A stretch of DNA of 7,765 bases from assembly GCA_021847625.1 (NCBI GenBank), contig JAJZQK010000132.1, positions 1-7,765 on the forward strand. The letters are read 5' to 3'. Position numbers and translations under genes: made by a program. Shown piece after piece: positions 1 to 5,959 of this stretch (positions are counted from its first letter, which is position 1; every line of letters begins with the position of its first letter). Source of the stretch: Chloroflexota bacterium. GTDB lineage: Bacteria > Chloroflexota > FW602-bin22 > JAMCYS01. The notes under the pieces were generated by a model. The model did no database searches and had not been told where the DNA came from. It worked only from the letters and a program-made list of their open reading frames with translations.

Positions 1-1
1 C

Positions 2-553
2 ACCGCCCACGTGCTCGAATGCCTAGTAGAGCGGGCGCCGAAGGGCAGGGCAATACAGCGGGCGCTTTCCTACATCGCCAAGGCCCAGGAAAGCGACGGC
101 GCCTGGTACGGACGCTGGGGCGTCGACTACATCTACGGTACGGCCCAGGTGCTGGTCGCCCTGGGCACCCTCGGCGAGGGCCGGCAGCGACCTTCCCTCA
201 GGCGAGGCGTCGCTTGGCTCGTATCCCACCAGAATCAGGACGGCGGCTGGGGCGAGACCTGCCGCAGTTATGACGACCCCATACATAGCCGCGGCATAGG
301 CCCCAGCACGGCCTCCCAGACCGCCTGGGCCATCACGGGGCTGACCGCCACGGCGGGCTCTGACCATCCCGCGGTTACGACAGGCGTGGAGTATCTGCTG
401 CGAACCCAGCGGGAGGACGGGTCGTGGGAGGAAGAGGCCTACACCGGCACCGGCTTTCCACGGGCGTTCTATCTTAGGTACGACATGTATAGACTCCACT
501 TTCCTTTGCTGGCCTTGGCACGCTACAAGGTAGATAGGGAGCAGACAAGATGA
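2..553 (+). CDS. shc: Squalene-hopene cyclase, C-terminal part (5' end outside window)
   Basis: Squalene-hopene cyclase is a monotopic membrane enzyme that folds squalene into pentacyclic hopene, the first step of hopanoid synthesis. Only the last 183 codons are visible, open from the left edge in frame 2; the family is about 630 residues long. Three QW repeats (Q-x-x-DG-x-W) are encoded at about 59-106, 203-250 and 380-427. Between them are the family signatures GRWGVDYIYGT and GIGPSTASQTAWAI. The C-terminal segment GTGFPRAFYLRYDMY (from 446) keeps the aromatic residues that correspond, from memory, to F601, F605, Y609 and Y612 of the Alicyclobacillus acidocaldarius enzyme, so the visible part looks functional. 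Terpene and sterol cyclases share the fold, but these signatures favour the bacterial squalene-hopene type. The stop overlaps the next start by 4 bases, which suggests translational coupling. Confidence 0.95.
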   Translation, partial: TAHVLECLVERAPKGRAIQRALSYIAKAQESDGAWYGRWGVDYIYGTAQVLVALGTLGEGRQRPSLRRGVAWLVSHQNQDGGWGETCRSYDDPIHSRGIGPSTASQTAWAITGLTATAGSDHPAVTTGVEYLLRTQREDGSWEEEAYTGTGFPRAFYLRYDMYRLHFPLLALARYKVDREQTR

Positions 554-1020
554 GATTCGAATCGTTCGATGGGCTTTCTCGCGTCGATCCCACCCAGAGG
601 GTGCTGTTGCTTTCGTACTGCTTGCGGCCGAGCGCGAGTTGCCCCGGCAAGTTCAGCAAGAAGGGCCTTATTTGTCCCGATGATTGCCAAGAGGATTGCG
701 CCGTCGGCCGTCTCCAGCGGCTGGCGCTGAACCTGGGTTACAAGGGCGTGTGCGTGGCCAGCGGCGGGTCGATGGCCCTGCGTTACGTGCAGGAGTATAG
801 ACCGCGCGGGATCGTGGCCGTCGCTTGCGAGAAGGAGCTGGAGCAGGGCGTGGAGGGCGTCGGCGGCCTGATGGCCTTGGGCCGAAAGCCGGAGATCGTC
901 ATCATTCCCCTCACCGCTACCGGCTGCGTGGACACCTCGGTTGACGAGGAGCAGGTGCGCGAAGCGCTGGTCGCTGGCTGCTATCCGAATTCGCTGGCAG
1001 ACATCGCCCACAGCGCCTGA
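550..1020 (+). CDS. DUF116 domain protein
   Basis: The 156-residue product matches my memory of the DUF116 family, a cysteine-rich domain of unknown function found in anaerobic bacteria and archaea. Visible hallmarks are CLRPSASCPGK (24-34), the cysteine run C42-x3-C46-x3-C50 followed by GRL, the block ASGGSMALRYVQE (70-82), VACEKEL (91-97) and TGCVDTSVD (124-132). The seven cysteines of these blocks (24, 31, 42, 46, 50, 93, 126) suggest a metal or Fe-S site; this is inference. Many family members carry an N-terminal membrane segment, which is absent here, so this is essentially the core domain. The ATG overlaps the cyclase stop as ATGA, with a GGGAG site at 537-541 and 8-base spacing, so the two genes are almost certainly co-translated. 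That context suggests a role near isoprenoid or hopanoid metabolism. No reaction can be assigned. Confidence 0.85.
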   Translation: MRFESFDGLSRVDPTQRVLLLSYCLRPSASCPGKFSKKGLICPDDCQEDCAVGRLQRLALNLGYKGVCVASGGSMALRYVQEYRPRGIVAVACEKELEQGVEGVGGLMALGRKPEIVIIPLTATGCVDTSVDEEQVREALVAGCYPNSLADIAHSA

Positions 1021-1040
1021 ATGGCCCGGCCCTCAATAAG

Positions 1041-1078
1041 TGATGAGTGATGAGTGATGAGTAATGAGTGATGAGTGA
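1041..1078. repeat. Heptamer tandem repeat (TGATGAG)n
   Basis: Five consecutive 7-bp units run from 1041 to 1075. Units 1, 2, 3 and 5 are TGATGAG, unit 4 is TAATGAG, and a partial TGA follows. The array starts 21 bases after the DUF116 stop. Because 7 is not a multiple of 3, the TGA/TAA units place stop codons in several frames on the plus strand. It resembles the short tandemly repeated repetitive (STRR) heptamers known between genes in cyanobacteria and some other bacteria. Its function is unknown. Confidence 0.9.
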
Positions 1079-1116
1079 CCGGATTCACCGCGGAGGGCGC
1101 CGAGCAGGCTGTAGCG

Positions 1117-1133
1117 CGGGGGCTTGCCCCCCG
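1117..1133. repeat. GC-rich hairpin, possible dispersed-repeat remnant
   Basis: A 6-bp stem CGGGGG/CCCCCG (1117-1122 with 1128-1133) encloses a 5-base loop. No T-run follows on either strand, so it is not a classic rho-independent terminator. GTAGCGCGGGG-CTTG-CCCC-type hairpins are often dispersed between genes in GC-rich genomes. Whether this one is repeated cannot be judged from one window. Confidence 0.4.
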
Positions 1134-1303
1134 TGGTCCGGTCCGGATCCCCGGCGGCTTCTCCGTGGGGCCCGTGGCCAAGACCGGCTCACCGCCCAAC
1201 TGTCGCTGGGAATTCCTCATAGCCTAACGGCCACCGACGTCCGATGAAAACGGCGTCTGCGGCGGCCTCCTTACTTCCGTAGGGGCCGGCAGAGCCGCCA
1301 CAC

Positions 1304-1323
1304 AACGACGCGGGCGCGTCGTT
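1304..1323. promoter_or_regulatory. Perfect 9-bp inverted repeat upstream of IPP isomerase gene
   Basis: AACGACGCG (1304-1312) is followed by GG and then its exact reverse complement CGCGTCGTT (1315-1323). It lies about 180 bases before the chosen isomerase start, beside an AT-richer stretch that could contain a promoter. It could be a dimeric repressor operator or an RNA hairpin. No T-tract follows, so a terminator role is less likely. Regulation of the isomerase gene is inference. Confidence 0.45.
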
Positions 1324-1488
1324 ACCGTACTATTTAGATAGAGATCAAAGGGGCGGGTTCGGAGAATTGCGAATACAGAGAAATCGGTCTTGTCACGGCG
1401 AGCGCTATTCGCAGCGCCTGCCTCGGCGCAGAGAATACGAAGTGATAGATCCCTTTGGCTCACCGCCGGGGTTGGGAGGGCAGCGGCC

Positions 1489-1493
1489 GGAGG
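1489..1493 (+). promoter_or_regulatory. Shine-Dalgarno site deciding the IPP isomerase start
   Basis: GGAGG lies 8 bases before the GTG at 1502 and selects that codon as the start. The upstream TTG at 1367 has only a GGAG two bases away, which is too close. The 1502 start also gives the family's usual length and N-terminal register. Confidence 0.75.
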
Positions 1494-1501
1494 ATCGGAT
1501 A

Positions 1502-2539
1502 GTGGACCTCCCCTCTAGCCACGCCGGGCGCAAGGAGGCCCAACTTCTCGTCTGCATGCACGACAACGTGCAGGCCAGCGGCGTAACCACCGGCTTCGAA
1601 CACTATCGCTTCGTGCACCAGGCCCTCCCGGAGATCGATTGGCAGGAGATGGACCTGTCCGTGAACCTGCTGGGCCGGCACTTGCGGGCGCCCTTGTTCA
1701 TATCGGCCATGACCGGTGGCTGCCGTCTGGCCAGGAGGATAAACCGGAATCTGGCCGAGGCAGCGCAGAGACTAGGGATCGGCATGGCCGTGGGCTCGCA
1801 GCGGGCGGCCATCATCGACCCGGGGCTAGCCGAGACCTACCAGGTAAGGGAGGTGGCCCCCGACATCCTCCTCTTAGGGAACTTGGGGGCCGTGCAACTG
1901 AACGCTGGCTTTGGCCTGGCCGAGTGCCGCCAGGCGGTGGCGATGATCGAGGCCGACGGGCTCTTCCTGCACCTGAACGGGTTGCAGGAGATACAACAGC
2001 CAAACGGCGACCGCAACTTCCGCGGGCTGCTGCCGAAGATAGCGGCGATCTGCGAGGAGTTAGGAGCGCCGGTCCTGGTCAAAGAGGTCGGCTGGGGCAT
2101 CGCCTTGAGCACGGCGGCCGCGCTCAAGGCCGGCGGGGTCGGCGGTATCGAGGTCGCCGGCGCCGGCGGCACCTCGTGGTTCGTGGTGCAGGCGATAATG
2201 GCCGGCAAATCGGCCGAGGAAGCCCGCGGCTCGCCGTTCGCTTCCTGGGGCATCCCCACGGCAGAATCGCTCCACCAGGTGCTGAGCGCGACTGACGGCT
2301 TGCCTGTCATCGCCTCCGGGGGCATTCGCAACGGCGTCGACGCCGCCAAGGCCCTGGCCATGGGGGCCACGGCGGTAGGGATCGCCCAGCCGCTACTGCG
2401 GCCGGCGGCCGAGTCGTCTGCCGCCGTGGTGGCGAGGCTCGAACTGCTGATTCACGAGCTGCGCACGGCCATGTTCTGCCTCGGCGCCCCCACCGTCGCG
2501 GCCCTGCAACGGACCCCCCATTTGATCAACCTGGCCTAG
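1502..2539 (+). CDS. fni: Type 2 isopentenyl-diphosphate delta-isomerase (FMN-dependent)
   Basis: This cytosolic flavoenzyme interconverts isopentenyl and dimethylallyl diphosphate, the C5 precursors of all isoprenoids; it needs reduced FMN and Mg2+. From the GTG start the protein has 345 residues, normal for the family. In order it shows RK at 10-11, GVTTGFE (27-33), the FMN loop SAMTGG (68-73), GSQRAAI (98-104), GNLGAVQLN (126-134), and HLNGLQE (157-163). Q162 and E163 there match the catalytic Gln and Mg-binding Glu described for the family. VKEVGWGI (193-200), the phosphate-binding GAGGTSW (220-226), WGIPTAES (249-256) and ASGGIRNGVDAAKALAMGA follow. It is unrelated to type 1 (Nudix) isomerase. 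It may supply C5 units for the hopanoid route implied by the upstream cyclase, but 481 non-coding bases separate it from that pair, so it is probably a separate transcript. Confidence 0.95.
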   Translation: MDLPSSHAGRKEAQLLVCMHDNVQASGVTTGFEHYRFVHQALPEIDWQEMDLSVNLLGRHLRAPLFISAMTGGCRLARRINRNLAEAAQRLGIGMAVGSQRAAIIDPGLAETYQVREVAPDILLLGNLGAVQLNAGFGLAECRQAVAMIEADGLFLHLNGLQEIQQPNGDRNFRGLLPKIAAICEELGAPVLVKEVGWGIALSTAAALKAGGVGGIEVAGAGGTSWFVVQAIMAGKSAEEARGSPFASWGIPTAESLHQVLSATDGLPVIASGGIRNGVDAAKALAMGATAVGIAQPLLRPAAESSAAVVARLELLIHELRTAMFCLGAPTVAALQRTPHLINLA

Positions 2540-2632
2540 GCGCGCCTTGGGAAGCGTACTGCCGCCAGGACGGGAAAGGCGGCTCTAGATAGATAACCAA
2601 CGTCGCCGACGCCGATACTGGGCAAGCCGGTT

Positions 2633-2658
2633 CGAGAAGCGCTCTCTGGCGCTTCTCG
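2633..2658. promoter_or_regulatory. Perfect 10-bp stem-loop just upstream of flippase-like gene
   Basis: CGAGAAGCGC (2633-2642) and its exact reverse complement GCGCTTCTCG (2649-2658) flank a 6-base loop TCTCTG. The stem ends 13 bases before the ATG at 2672, next to the only weak SD-like GGA (2660-2662). No T-tract follows on either strand, which argues against an intrinsic terminator. Possible roles are an operator, an mRNA-stabilising leader, or control of ribosome access. Confidence 0.7.
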
Positions 2659-2671
2659 TGGACTCTGACAT

Positions 2672-3634
2672 ATGAACATCCTGCAGAGAATGCTCAGTCT
2701 GCTGGCGCGACTGCCGGTGCTGCTGCCTCTCTTGCTCACCATCGCCCTCGGCTTTCTCATCTACAACATCCCCGACCTGCCAGGCTTGGTGGCGCGGATC
2801 GCCCATCTGCCTTATCACATCTTCGGGATCGTCTTTGGCCTGGCCCTGGGCTATCTTTCCATCAAGGCCGTGCAGTTTCGTTGGTTCCTACAAGGGCTGC
2901 AAATCGAGGTTACCTGGTCGCAACTCATTATCTCGTTCGCCGTGGGCGAGATCGCCCTCGCCATACCGGCGGGCGTCTACGCGCAGAATTACGTGCTGCG
3001 CCGTGTCCAGGGTTCCGACTTCGCGCTCTCATCAGCCGCCACCACGGCTGTGCTGATTGCCGAGGGAGGGACGGCACTACTGATCGCCGCCATTATTGGC
3101 GTGCAGGGATTCAGCTGGCTACGACCGGCGGTGCTCGGCATTCTCGGCGCGATAATCATCACCGTAATCGTGTTCCGCCGCCTGCGGTCTGCTGAGCACG
3201 CGGTAGCGGAGTTCTTACGGACCGGCCCTCTTGGCAGAGTCGGCATTTGGATCCTCGAGTTTCTGACCGGGCTAGGCGAACTTGCGTCGCTCCGTGTCGT
3301 CCTGGTCGCCGTACTCCTCGCGGCAGGCTACCTATTCTGTATTGTCGCCGGCTTCTTCATGATAGCCATCAGCCTCGGCCTGCCGAACTTCTCCTTCCCG
3401 CAGGCCATTTCCGTCTACACGTTTGCCCTGGCGGTGGGCCTGGGCGTCGCCGAGGCCAGCGGCACCGTGGCCATGGAGCAGCTCGGCTACAACGCGGACG
3501 AGGCTCTGTCCGTCCTCTTCGCCTTCCGCCTGGTATGGACGGCCTGCGTTTGGCTGGTCGCTGGTAGCTCGATCATCATTCTCCGCCGAGAGATAATGCA
3601 GCCACGACAGCCGCCCACCCTGGACGAGACCTAG
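2672..3634 (+). CDS. Flippase-like / UPF0104 (LPG synthase TM-type) integral membrane protein
   Basis: The 320-residue product is strongly hydrophobic, with about 7-8 predicted membrane spans (roughly 14-33, 46-66, 84-102, 120-144, 149-168, 208-240, 246-266 and 285-304). It carries the superfamily signature QFRWFLQGL (68-76), then SFAVGEIALAIPAG (88-101), NYVLRR (106-111) and TTAVLIAEGG (124-133). This matches the transmembrane domain of lysylphosphatidylglycerol synthase and flippase-like proteins (PF03706 type). The catalytic C-terminal domain of MprF is absent, so it is not an aminoacyl-PG synthase. The hopanoid-associated protein HpnL, as I recall, belongs to the same superfamily, so a lipid or hopanoid transport role near isoprenoid genes is possible but inferred. 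The start is supported by position; the SD is weak (GGA at 2660-2662). The stop shares CTAG with the opposing gene. Substrate unknown. Confidence 0.82.
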   Translation: MNILQRMLSLLARLPVLLPLLLTIALGFLIYNIPDLPGLVARIAHLPYHIFGIVFGLALGYLSIKAVQFRWFLQGLQIEVTWSQLIISFAVGEIALAIPAGVYAQNYVLRRVQGSDFALSSAATTAVLIAEGGTALLIAAIIGVQGFSWLRPAVLGILGAIIITVIVFRRLRSAEHAVAEFLRTGPLGRVGIWILEFLTGLGELASLRVVLVAVLLAAGYLFCIVAGFFMIAISLGLPNFSFPQAISVYTFALAVGLGVAEASGTVAMEQLGYNADEALSVLFAFRLVWTACVWLVAGSSIIILRREIMQPRQPPTLDET

Positions 3635-4119
3635 CGGCCGTTCCCATCCGCCTCGGCCAACGAGCAGAATTGTTCCGGCAGCAGGCGGTAAGGTTGCCAT
3701 TCCCCAAGGGGTGCGGCGCCCATCCGCTCGTAAAACGCCCTCGCGGCGATGTTCCAGGTCAGCACCTGCCATTCGATCCGCCCGCAGCCCCGCTCTACGG
3801 CCTCCTGGGCCATTGCCCGCATCAGGGCACGCCCGGCGCCAGACTTGCGCTCCTCCGGCAGCACGAAGATGTCTTCGATGTACAGGGTGGGCCTGCCGAG
3901 TATGGTCGAGTAGGTCTCGAAGTAGACGACGTAGCCAATCACCCGGCCCGCGCGCTCGGCCAGCTGGACCCAGAAGCGCGGCCGCTCGCCCAGCGCATCC
4001 GCGGCAAGGCGTTCGCGCGCCGCCGCGTCGGGTCTGGGCAGATTCTCATAGTCCGACAGGGCCTCGATTAGATCGAGAAAGGCCGGTATGTCGGCACGGG
4101 CAAGGGGACGAACCCGCAT
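3631..4119 (-). CDS. GNAT-family N-acetyltransferase, diamine/polyamine (SSAT)-like
   Basis: The 162-residue product is a single GNAT domain, expected to move an acetyl group from acetyl-CoA to an amine. It opens with RPLARADIPAFLDLIEALSDYE (N-terminal helices), then GYVVYFETYSTILGRPTLYIEDIFV at about 62-86. The acetyl-CoA loop RKSGAG follows (91-96, the R-x-x-G-x-G motif), then RIEWQVLTWN (114-123) and AFYERMGA (128-135). Y130 is the likely general acid. The combination YSTxxGR, the ED before the loop, and EWxVLxWN is typical of spermidine/spermine acetyltransferase-like proteins; polyamines, thialysine or other amines are all possible. ATG 4117-4119 lies 1 base after the stop of the upstream gene. 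Its purine-rich SD, GAGAGGGG, lies inside that gene's 3' end, so the two genes form an operon. Confidence 0.9.
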   Translation of the reverse strand: MRVRPLARADIPAFLDLIEALSDYENLPRPDAAARERLAADALGERPRFWVQLAERAGRVIGYVVYFETYSTILGRPTLYIEDIFVLPEERKSGAGRALMRAMAQEAVERGCGRIEWQVLTWNIAARAFYERMGAAPLGEWQPYRLLPEQFCSLAEADGNGR

Positions 4120-4120
4120 G

Positions 4121-4990
4121 CTACTGCCCCTCTCGCGGCTGCGAGGTGCCCGCCCGCGCCTTGGCCAGTTTCGGCTGGCGGTAGATGCAGGCTAGATGCT
4201 GGCGGCAGCTAGGGCAACCGGGCCCACACTCCTCCAGGGACTCGATACAGCCGCTCAATGGGCTCCCCTTCACAGCCTCGGCCAGGGCGAACGCCTTGCG
4301 AACTTCGTCCTCCTCGCCCTCCAGCACCAGCGTCGTCGACCCCTCGCCACCCATGATACCCCCCGCGCCGATCACGGTGCACTGGACGTTCGCCAGAATG
4401 GTGAAGGCCTCCCTTTCGGTCACCAGCCTGCCGTACACTGGCATCAGCCCCACCGCCATCCCCATGGCGACCTTCGCGCTGCTGCGCCCCGCCGCCCGCA
4501 TAGCCTCCTCGATCCGACCGGGGATCAGCTTCTCCAGGCCCGCCGCGATGACGATCCGCGTACCCTGGGCGAGGAGACCGGCGAGAATCCGGCCGGGGGG
4601 ACCGCCGAGGGGGGCCCCCGCCATTAGCGCCGCGTTGCCATAGACGTCGATGGCGTTGGCGCCGATGATCGCCACGTCCGTGCCGCGTAGCCGCTCCACC
4701 GTCTGCTCGAGACTATCGTCGACGTTGCGGGGCTCGCCCCGCTCTATCAGCACGCTGTGGGGCGCCGTCTTCTCCGTTCCCCAGGCCGCCTTGGCGCCTA
4801 GCGCCGACACCCGGCCCGAGATCCGCAGCGGCATCGCCCCCAGTTCCTCGGCCACCGCCGAAACCGTGGTGCCCCCCTTGAGAAGCACGCGACCGCCGGC
4901 CAGCGCCGCCTGCACCTCCGGCAGAGCAACGATGGCCTTGGCGATCAGCCTCTTGGCCTCATTGGGAGTGAGCGACACCTGAGCCTTCAT
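4121..4990 (-). CDS. Conserved protein of unknown function with C-terminal Cys cluster
   Basis: I do not recognise a named family. From the preferred ATG the protein has 289 residues, is soluble and lacks a signal peptide. Glycine-rich blocks that look conserved are VLLKGGTT (35-42), LRISGRVSALGAK (55-67), DVAIIGANAID (105-115), AGLEKLIPG (150-158), MGMAVGLMPV (176-185) and VIGAGGIMGGEGS (206-218). The C-terminal end has cysteines at 248, 255, 259, 262 and 268 (C-x6-C-x3-C-x2-C-x5-C), a plausible zinc or Fe-S site. GANAID followed by a glycine resembles the phosphosugar/CoA-transferase-like (NagB/RpiA) or LUD-type folds, but this is only a hint. The start at 4990 has GGAGGTG 6 bases upstream; an in-frame TTG at 5020 adds ten residues but has no well-placed SD. 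It is first in an operon with the downstream acetyltransferase. Confidence 0.8.
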   Translation of the reverse strand: MKAQVSLTPNEAKRLIAKAIVALPEVQAALAGGRVLLKGGTTVSAVAEELGAMPLRISGRVSALGAKAAWGTEKTAPHSVLIERGEPRNVDDSLEQTVERLRGTDVAIIGANAIDVYGNAALMAGAPLGGPPGRILAGLLAQGTRIVIAAGLEKLIPGRIEEAMRAAGRSSAKVAMGMAVGLMPVYGRLVTEREAFTILANVQCTVIGAGGIMGGEGSTTLVLEGEEDEVRKAFALAEAVKGSPLSGCIESLEECGPGCPSCRQHLACIYRQPKLAKARAGTSQPREGQ

Positions 4991-4996
4991 TTCCGA

Positions 4997-5003
4997 CACC
5001 TCC
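4997..5003 (-). promoter_or_regulatory. Shine-Dalgarno site for the Cys-cluster protein
   Basis: Read on the minus strand this is GGAGGTG, 6 bases before the ATG at 4990-4988. It decides that start over the in-frame TTG at 5020-5018, which lies upstream of the site. Confidence 0.75.
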
Positions 5004-5067
5004 GTCTTCGCCTCCGGCAACCCCTCGCCGGGGGGAGTGTATCAGTCGATCCGCCATTCGCGTCCCT

Positions 5068-5096
5068 ACGATACAATGGCAAGCAACCCTCGTCAA
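5068..5096 (-). promoter_or_regulatory. Sigma70-like promoter for the minus-strand operon
   Basis: On the minus strand, TTGACG (5096-5091) and TATCGT (5073-5068) are separated by exactly 17 bases. Transcription would start near 5061 and leave a leader of about 70 bases before the ATG at 4990. The -35 matches the consensus at 5 of 6 positions and the -10 at 4 of 6. Prediction only. Confidence 0.5.
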
Positions 5097-5160
5097 GCGT
5101 TTCGCCGGGCACAACCGTTGCGCGGAGAGAGCAACGTTCCGACCAGACCGAGGCCGAGTG

Positions 5161-5190
5161 AATAGTCAGGCCACCGGATGATTGACTATT
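5161..5190. promoter_or_regulatory. Inverted repeat overlapping the racemase -35 box, candidate operator
   Basis: AATAGTCA (5161-5168) and its exact reverse complement TGACTATT (5183-5190) are 14 bases apart. The right arm covers most of the putative -35 hexamer TTGACT (5182-5187). A dimeric regulator bound here could block or recruit RNA polymerase. The half-site spacing of about 22 bases centre to centre places both on one face of the helix. Binding is inferred. Confidence 0.45.
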
Positions 5191-5210
5191 GTATGTGAAA
5201 GTGCTAAGCT
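5182..5210 (+). promoter_or_regulatory. Sigma70-like promoter for the racemase-family gene
   Basis: TTGACT (5182-5187) and TAAGCT (5205-5210) are 17 bases apart. Transcription would begin near 5217, about 42 bases before the ATG at 5259. The -35 is strong (5 of 6), the -10 weak (3 of 6). It is divergent from the minus-strand promoter at 5068-5096, about 85 bases away. Confidence 0.5.
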
Positions 5211-5258
5211 CATCCCGGCCGATGGGTAGCCAAGTAAAAGGATTGGGAGCTGCGAAAG

Positions 5259-5900
5259 ATGGGCGACTACATTGGCGTCATCAGGGTTCTGACTCTCGAC
5301 GACCCCGAGCAGGTGGCAACGCACGGTCGACAGATCGAGCGCAAGTACGGTTTGGTTACCAAGAGTCTTTGTATCCCCGACCAGCGGCGCGGCATCTACG
5401 ACGATCAGAGTGAGCAGTTGGCGGTCCCCAAGATCGTCGCCTTGGGCCGGCAGATGGCCAAAGAAGGCGCCAGGGCTATCGTCGTCAGCTGTGCCGCCGA
5501 CCCCGGCGTGGCGGAACTGCGCGCGGAGCTGAAGATCCCCGTCATTGGCGCCGGCTCGGCCGCGTCGGCCGTCGCCATTTCCCTGGCCGAGCGGGTCGGC
5601 GTGCTCAACCTGACGGAAGGGGCCCCTGGGCCCGTCCGCCAGATCCTGGGCGAGCGCTTCGTGGGTGAGGCCAATCCGCAGGGAGTGCGCGACACCACCG
5701 ATCTGATGACGGATTGGGGGCGCAACGCCGCTCTGCGGGCGGCGAGCAGGCTGATCGAAGCCGGGGCGGGTTCCATCGTTCTAGCCTGCACCGGCTACAC
5801 CACGATTGGCTTTGCGCCGGAACTGCGCCAGCGCACGGGCGTGATCGCCGTCGACGCCGTCGACGCGGCGGGGCTAATGGCCTGGTTCGCCCTGGCCTAG
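5259..5900 (+). CDS. Asp/Glu/hydantoin racemase-family protein
   Basis: The 213-residue product fits the cofactor-independent Asp/Glu/hydantoin racemase superfamily, which uses two cysteines to deprotonate and reprotonate a chiral carbon. The two expected sites are present: SCAADPGV with C78, and ACTGYTTIG with C177, each after a hydrophobic beta strand (AIVVSC, SIVLAC). IPVIGAGSAASAVAISL (93-109), then VGVLN (113-117), matches the family's middle region. It is slightly short but complete. The start has a GGGAG site at 5245-5249, 9 bases upstream. The substrate is unknown: amino acid, hydantoin, or a related acid as in maleate isomerase or decarboxylase relatives. The oligopeptide transporter gene follows on the same strand after 195 bases, so both could serve amino-acid or peptide use. 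I am sure of the superfamily, not of the reaction. Confidence 0.88.
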   Translation: MGDYIGVIRVLTLDDPEQVATHGRQIERKYGLVTKSLCIPDQRRGIYDDQSEQLAVPKIVALGRQMAKEGARAIVVSCAADPGVAELRAELKIPVIGAGSAASAVAISLAERVGVLNLTEGAPGPVRQILGERFVGEANPQGVRDTTDLMTDWGRNAALRAASRLIEAGAGSIVLACTGYTTIGFAPELRQRTGVIAVDAVDAAGLMAWFALA

Positions 5901-5959
5901 GCACGGTCGTGGCGGGAACGGGAAGGAGGTGAGATCGACAAGCGATAACAATCAAAGAT

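Larger units (their letters stand above)
1021..1501. other. 481-bp intergenic region, DUF116 gene to IPP isomerase gene
   Basis: I see no credible gene here. The region holds a 7-bp tandem repeat (1041-1078), a GC-rich hairpin (1117-1133) and a 9-bp palindrome (1304-1323). A relatively AT-rich patch at 1324-1350 could hold a promoter, but no convincing -35/-10 pair is visible. The frame of the isomerase gene is open back to a TTG at 1367, but that extension (1367-1501) lacks family similarity and is read here as leader. Confidence 0.7.

Noticed and set aside
981..1220. Minus-strand ORF with repeated THHSLLITHHSSL text
   Set aside because: The repeated residues are only the translation of the heptamer array. 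It overlaps the DUF116 gene and shows no family features.
1367..1501. N-terminal extension of the IPP isomerase from TTG 1367
   Set aside because: The SD at that TTG is only 2 bases away, the extra 45 residues match nothing, and the GTG at 1502 has an ideal SD and gives the usual 345-residue protein.
1639..2295. 218-residue open frame inside the IPP isomerase gene
   Set aside because: It has Arg/Gly-rich shadow composition, and the overlapping frame is an intact, well-conserved enzyme.
2633..2658. Intrinsic terminator after the IPP isomerase
   Set aside because: The stem is perfect but no T-tract follows on either strand, and it lies 13 bases from the next start.
4991..5020. Ten-residue extension of the Cys-cluster protein from TTG 5020
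   Set aside because: A strong SD (4997-5003) lies inside the extension and points to the ATG at 4990.
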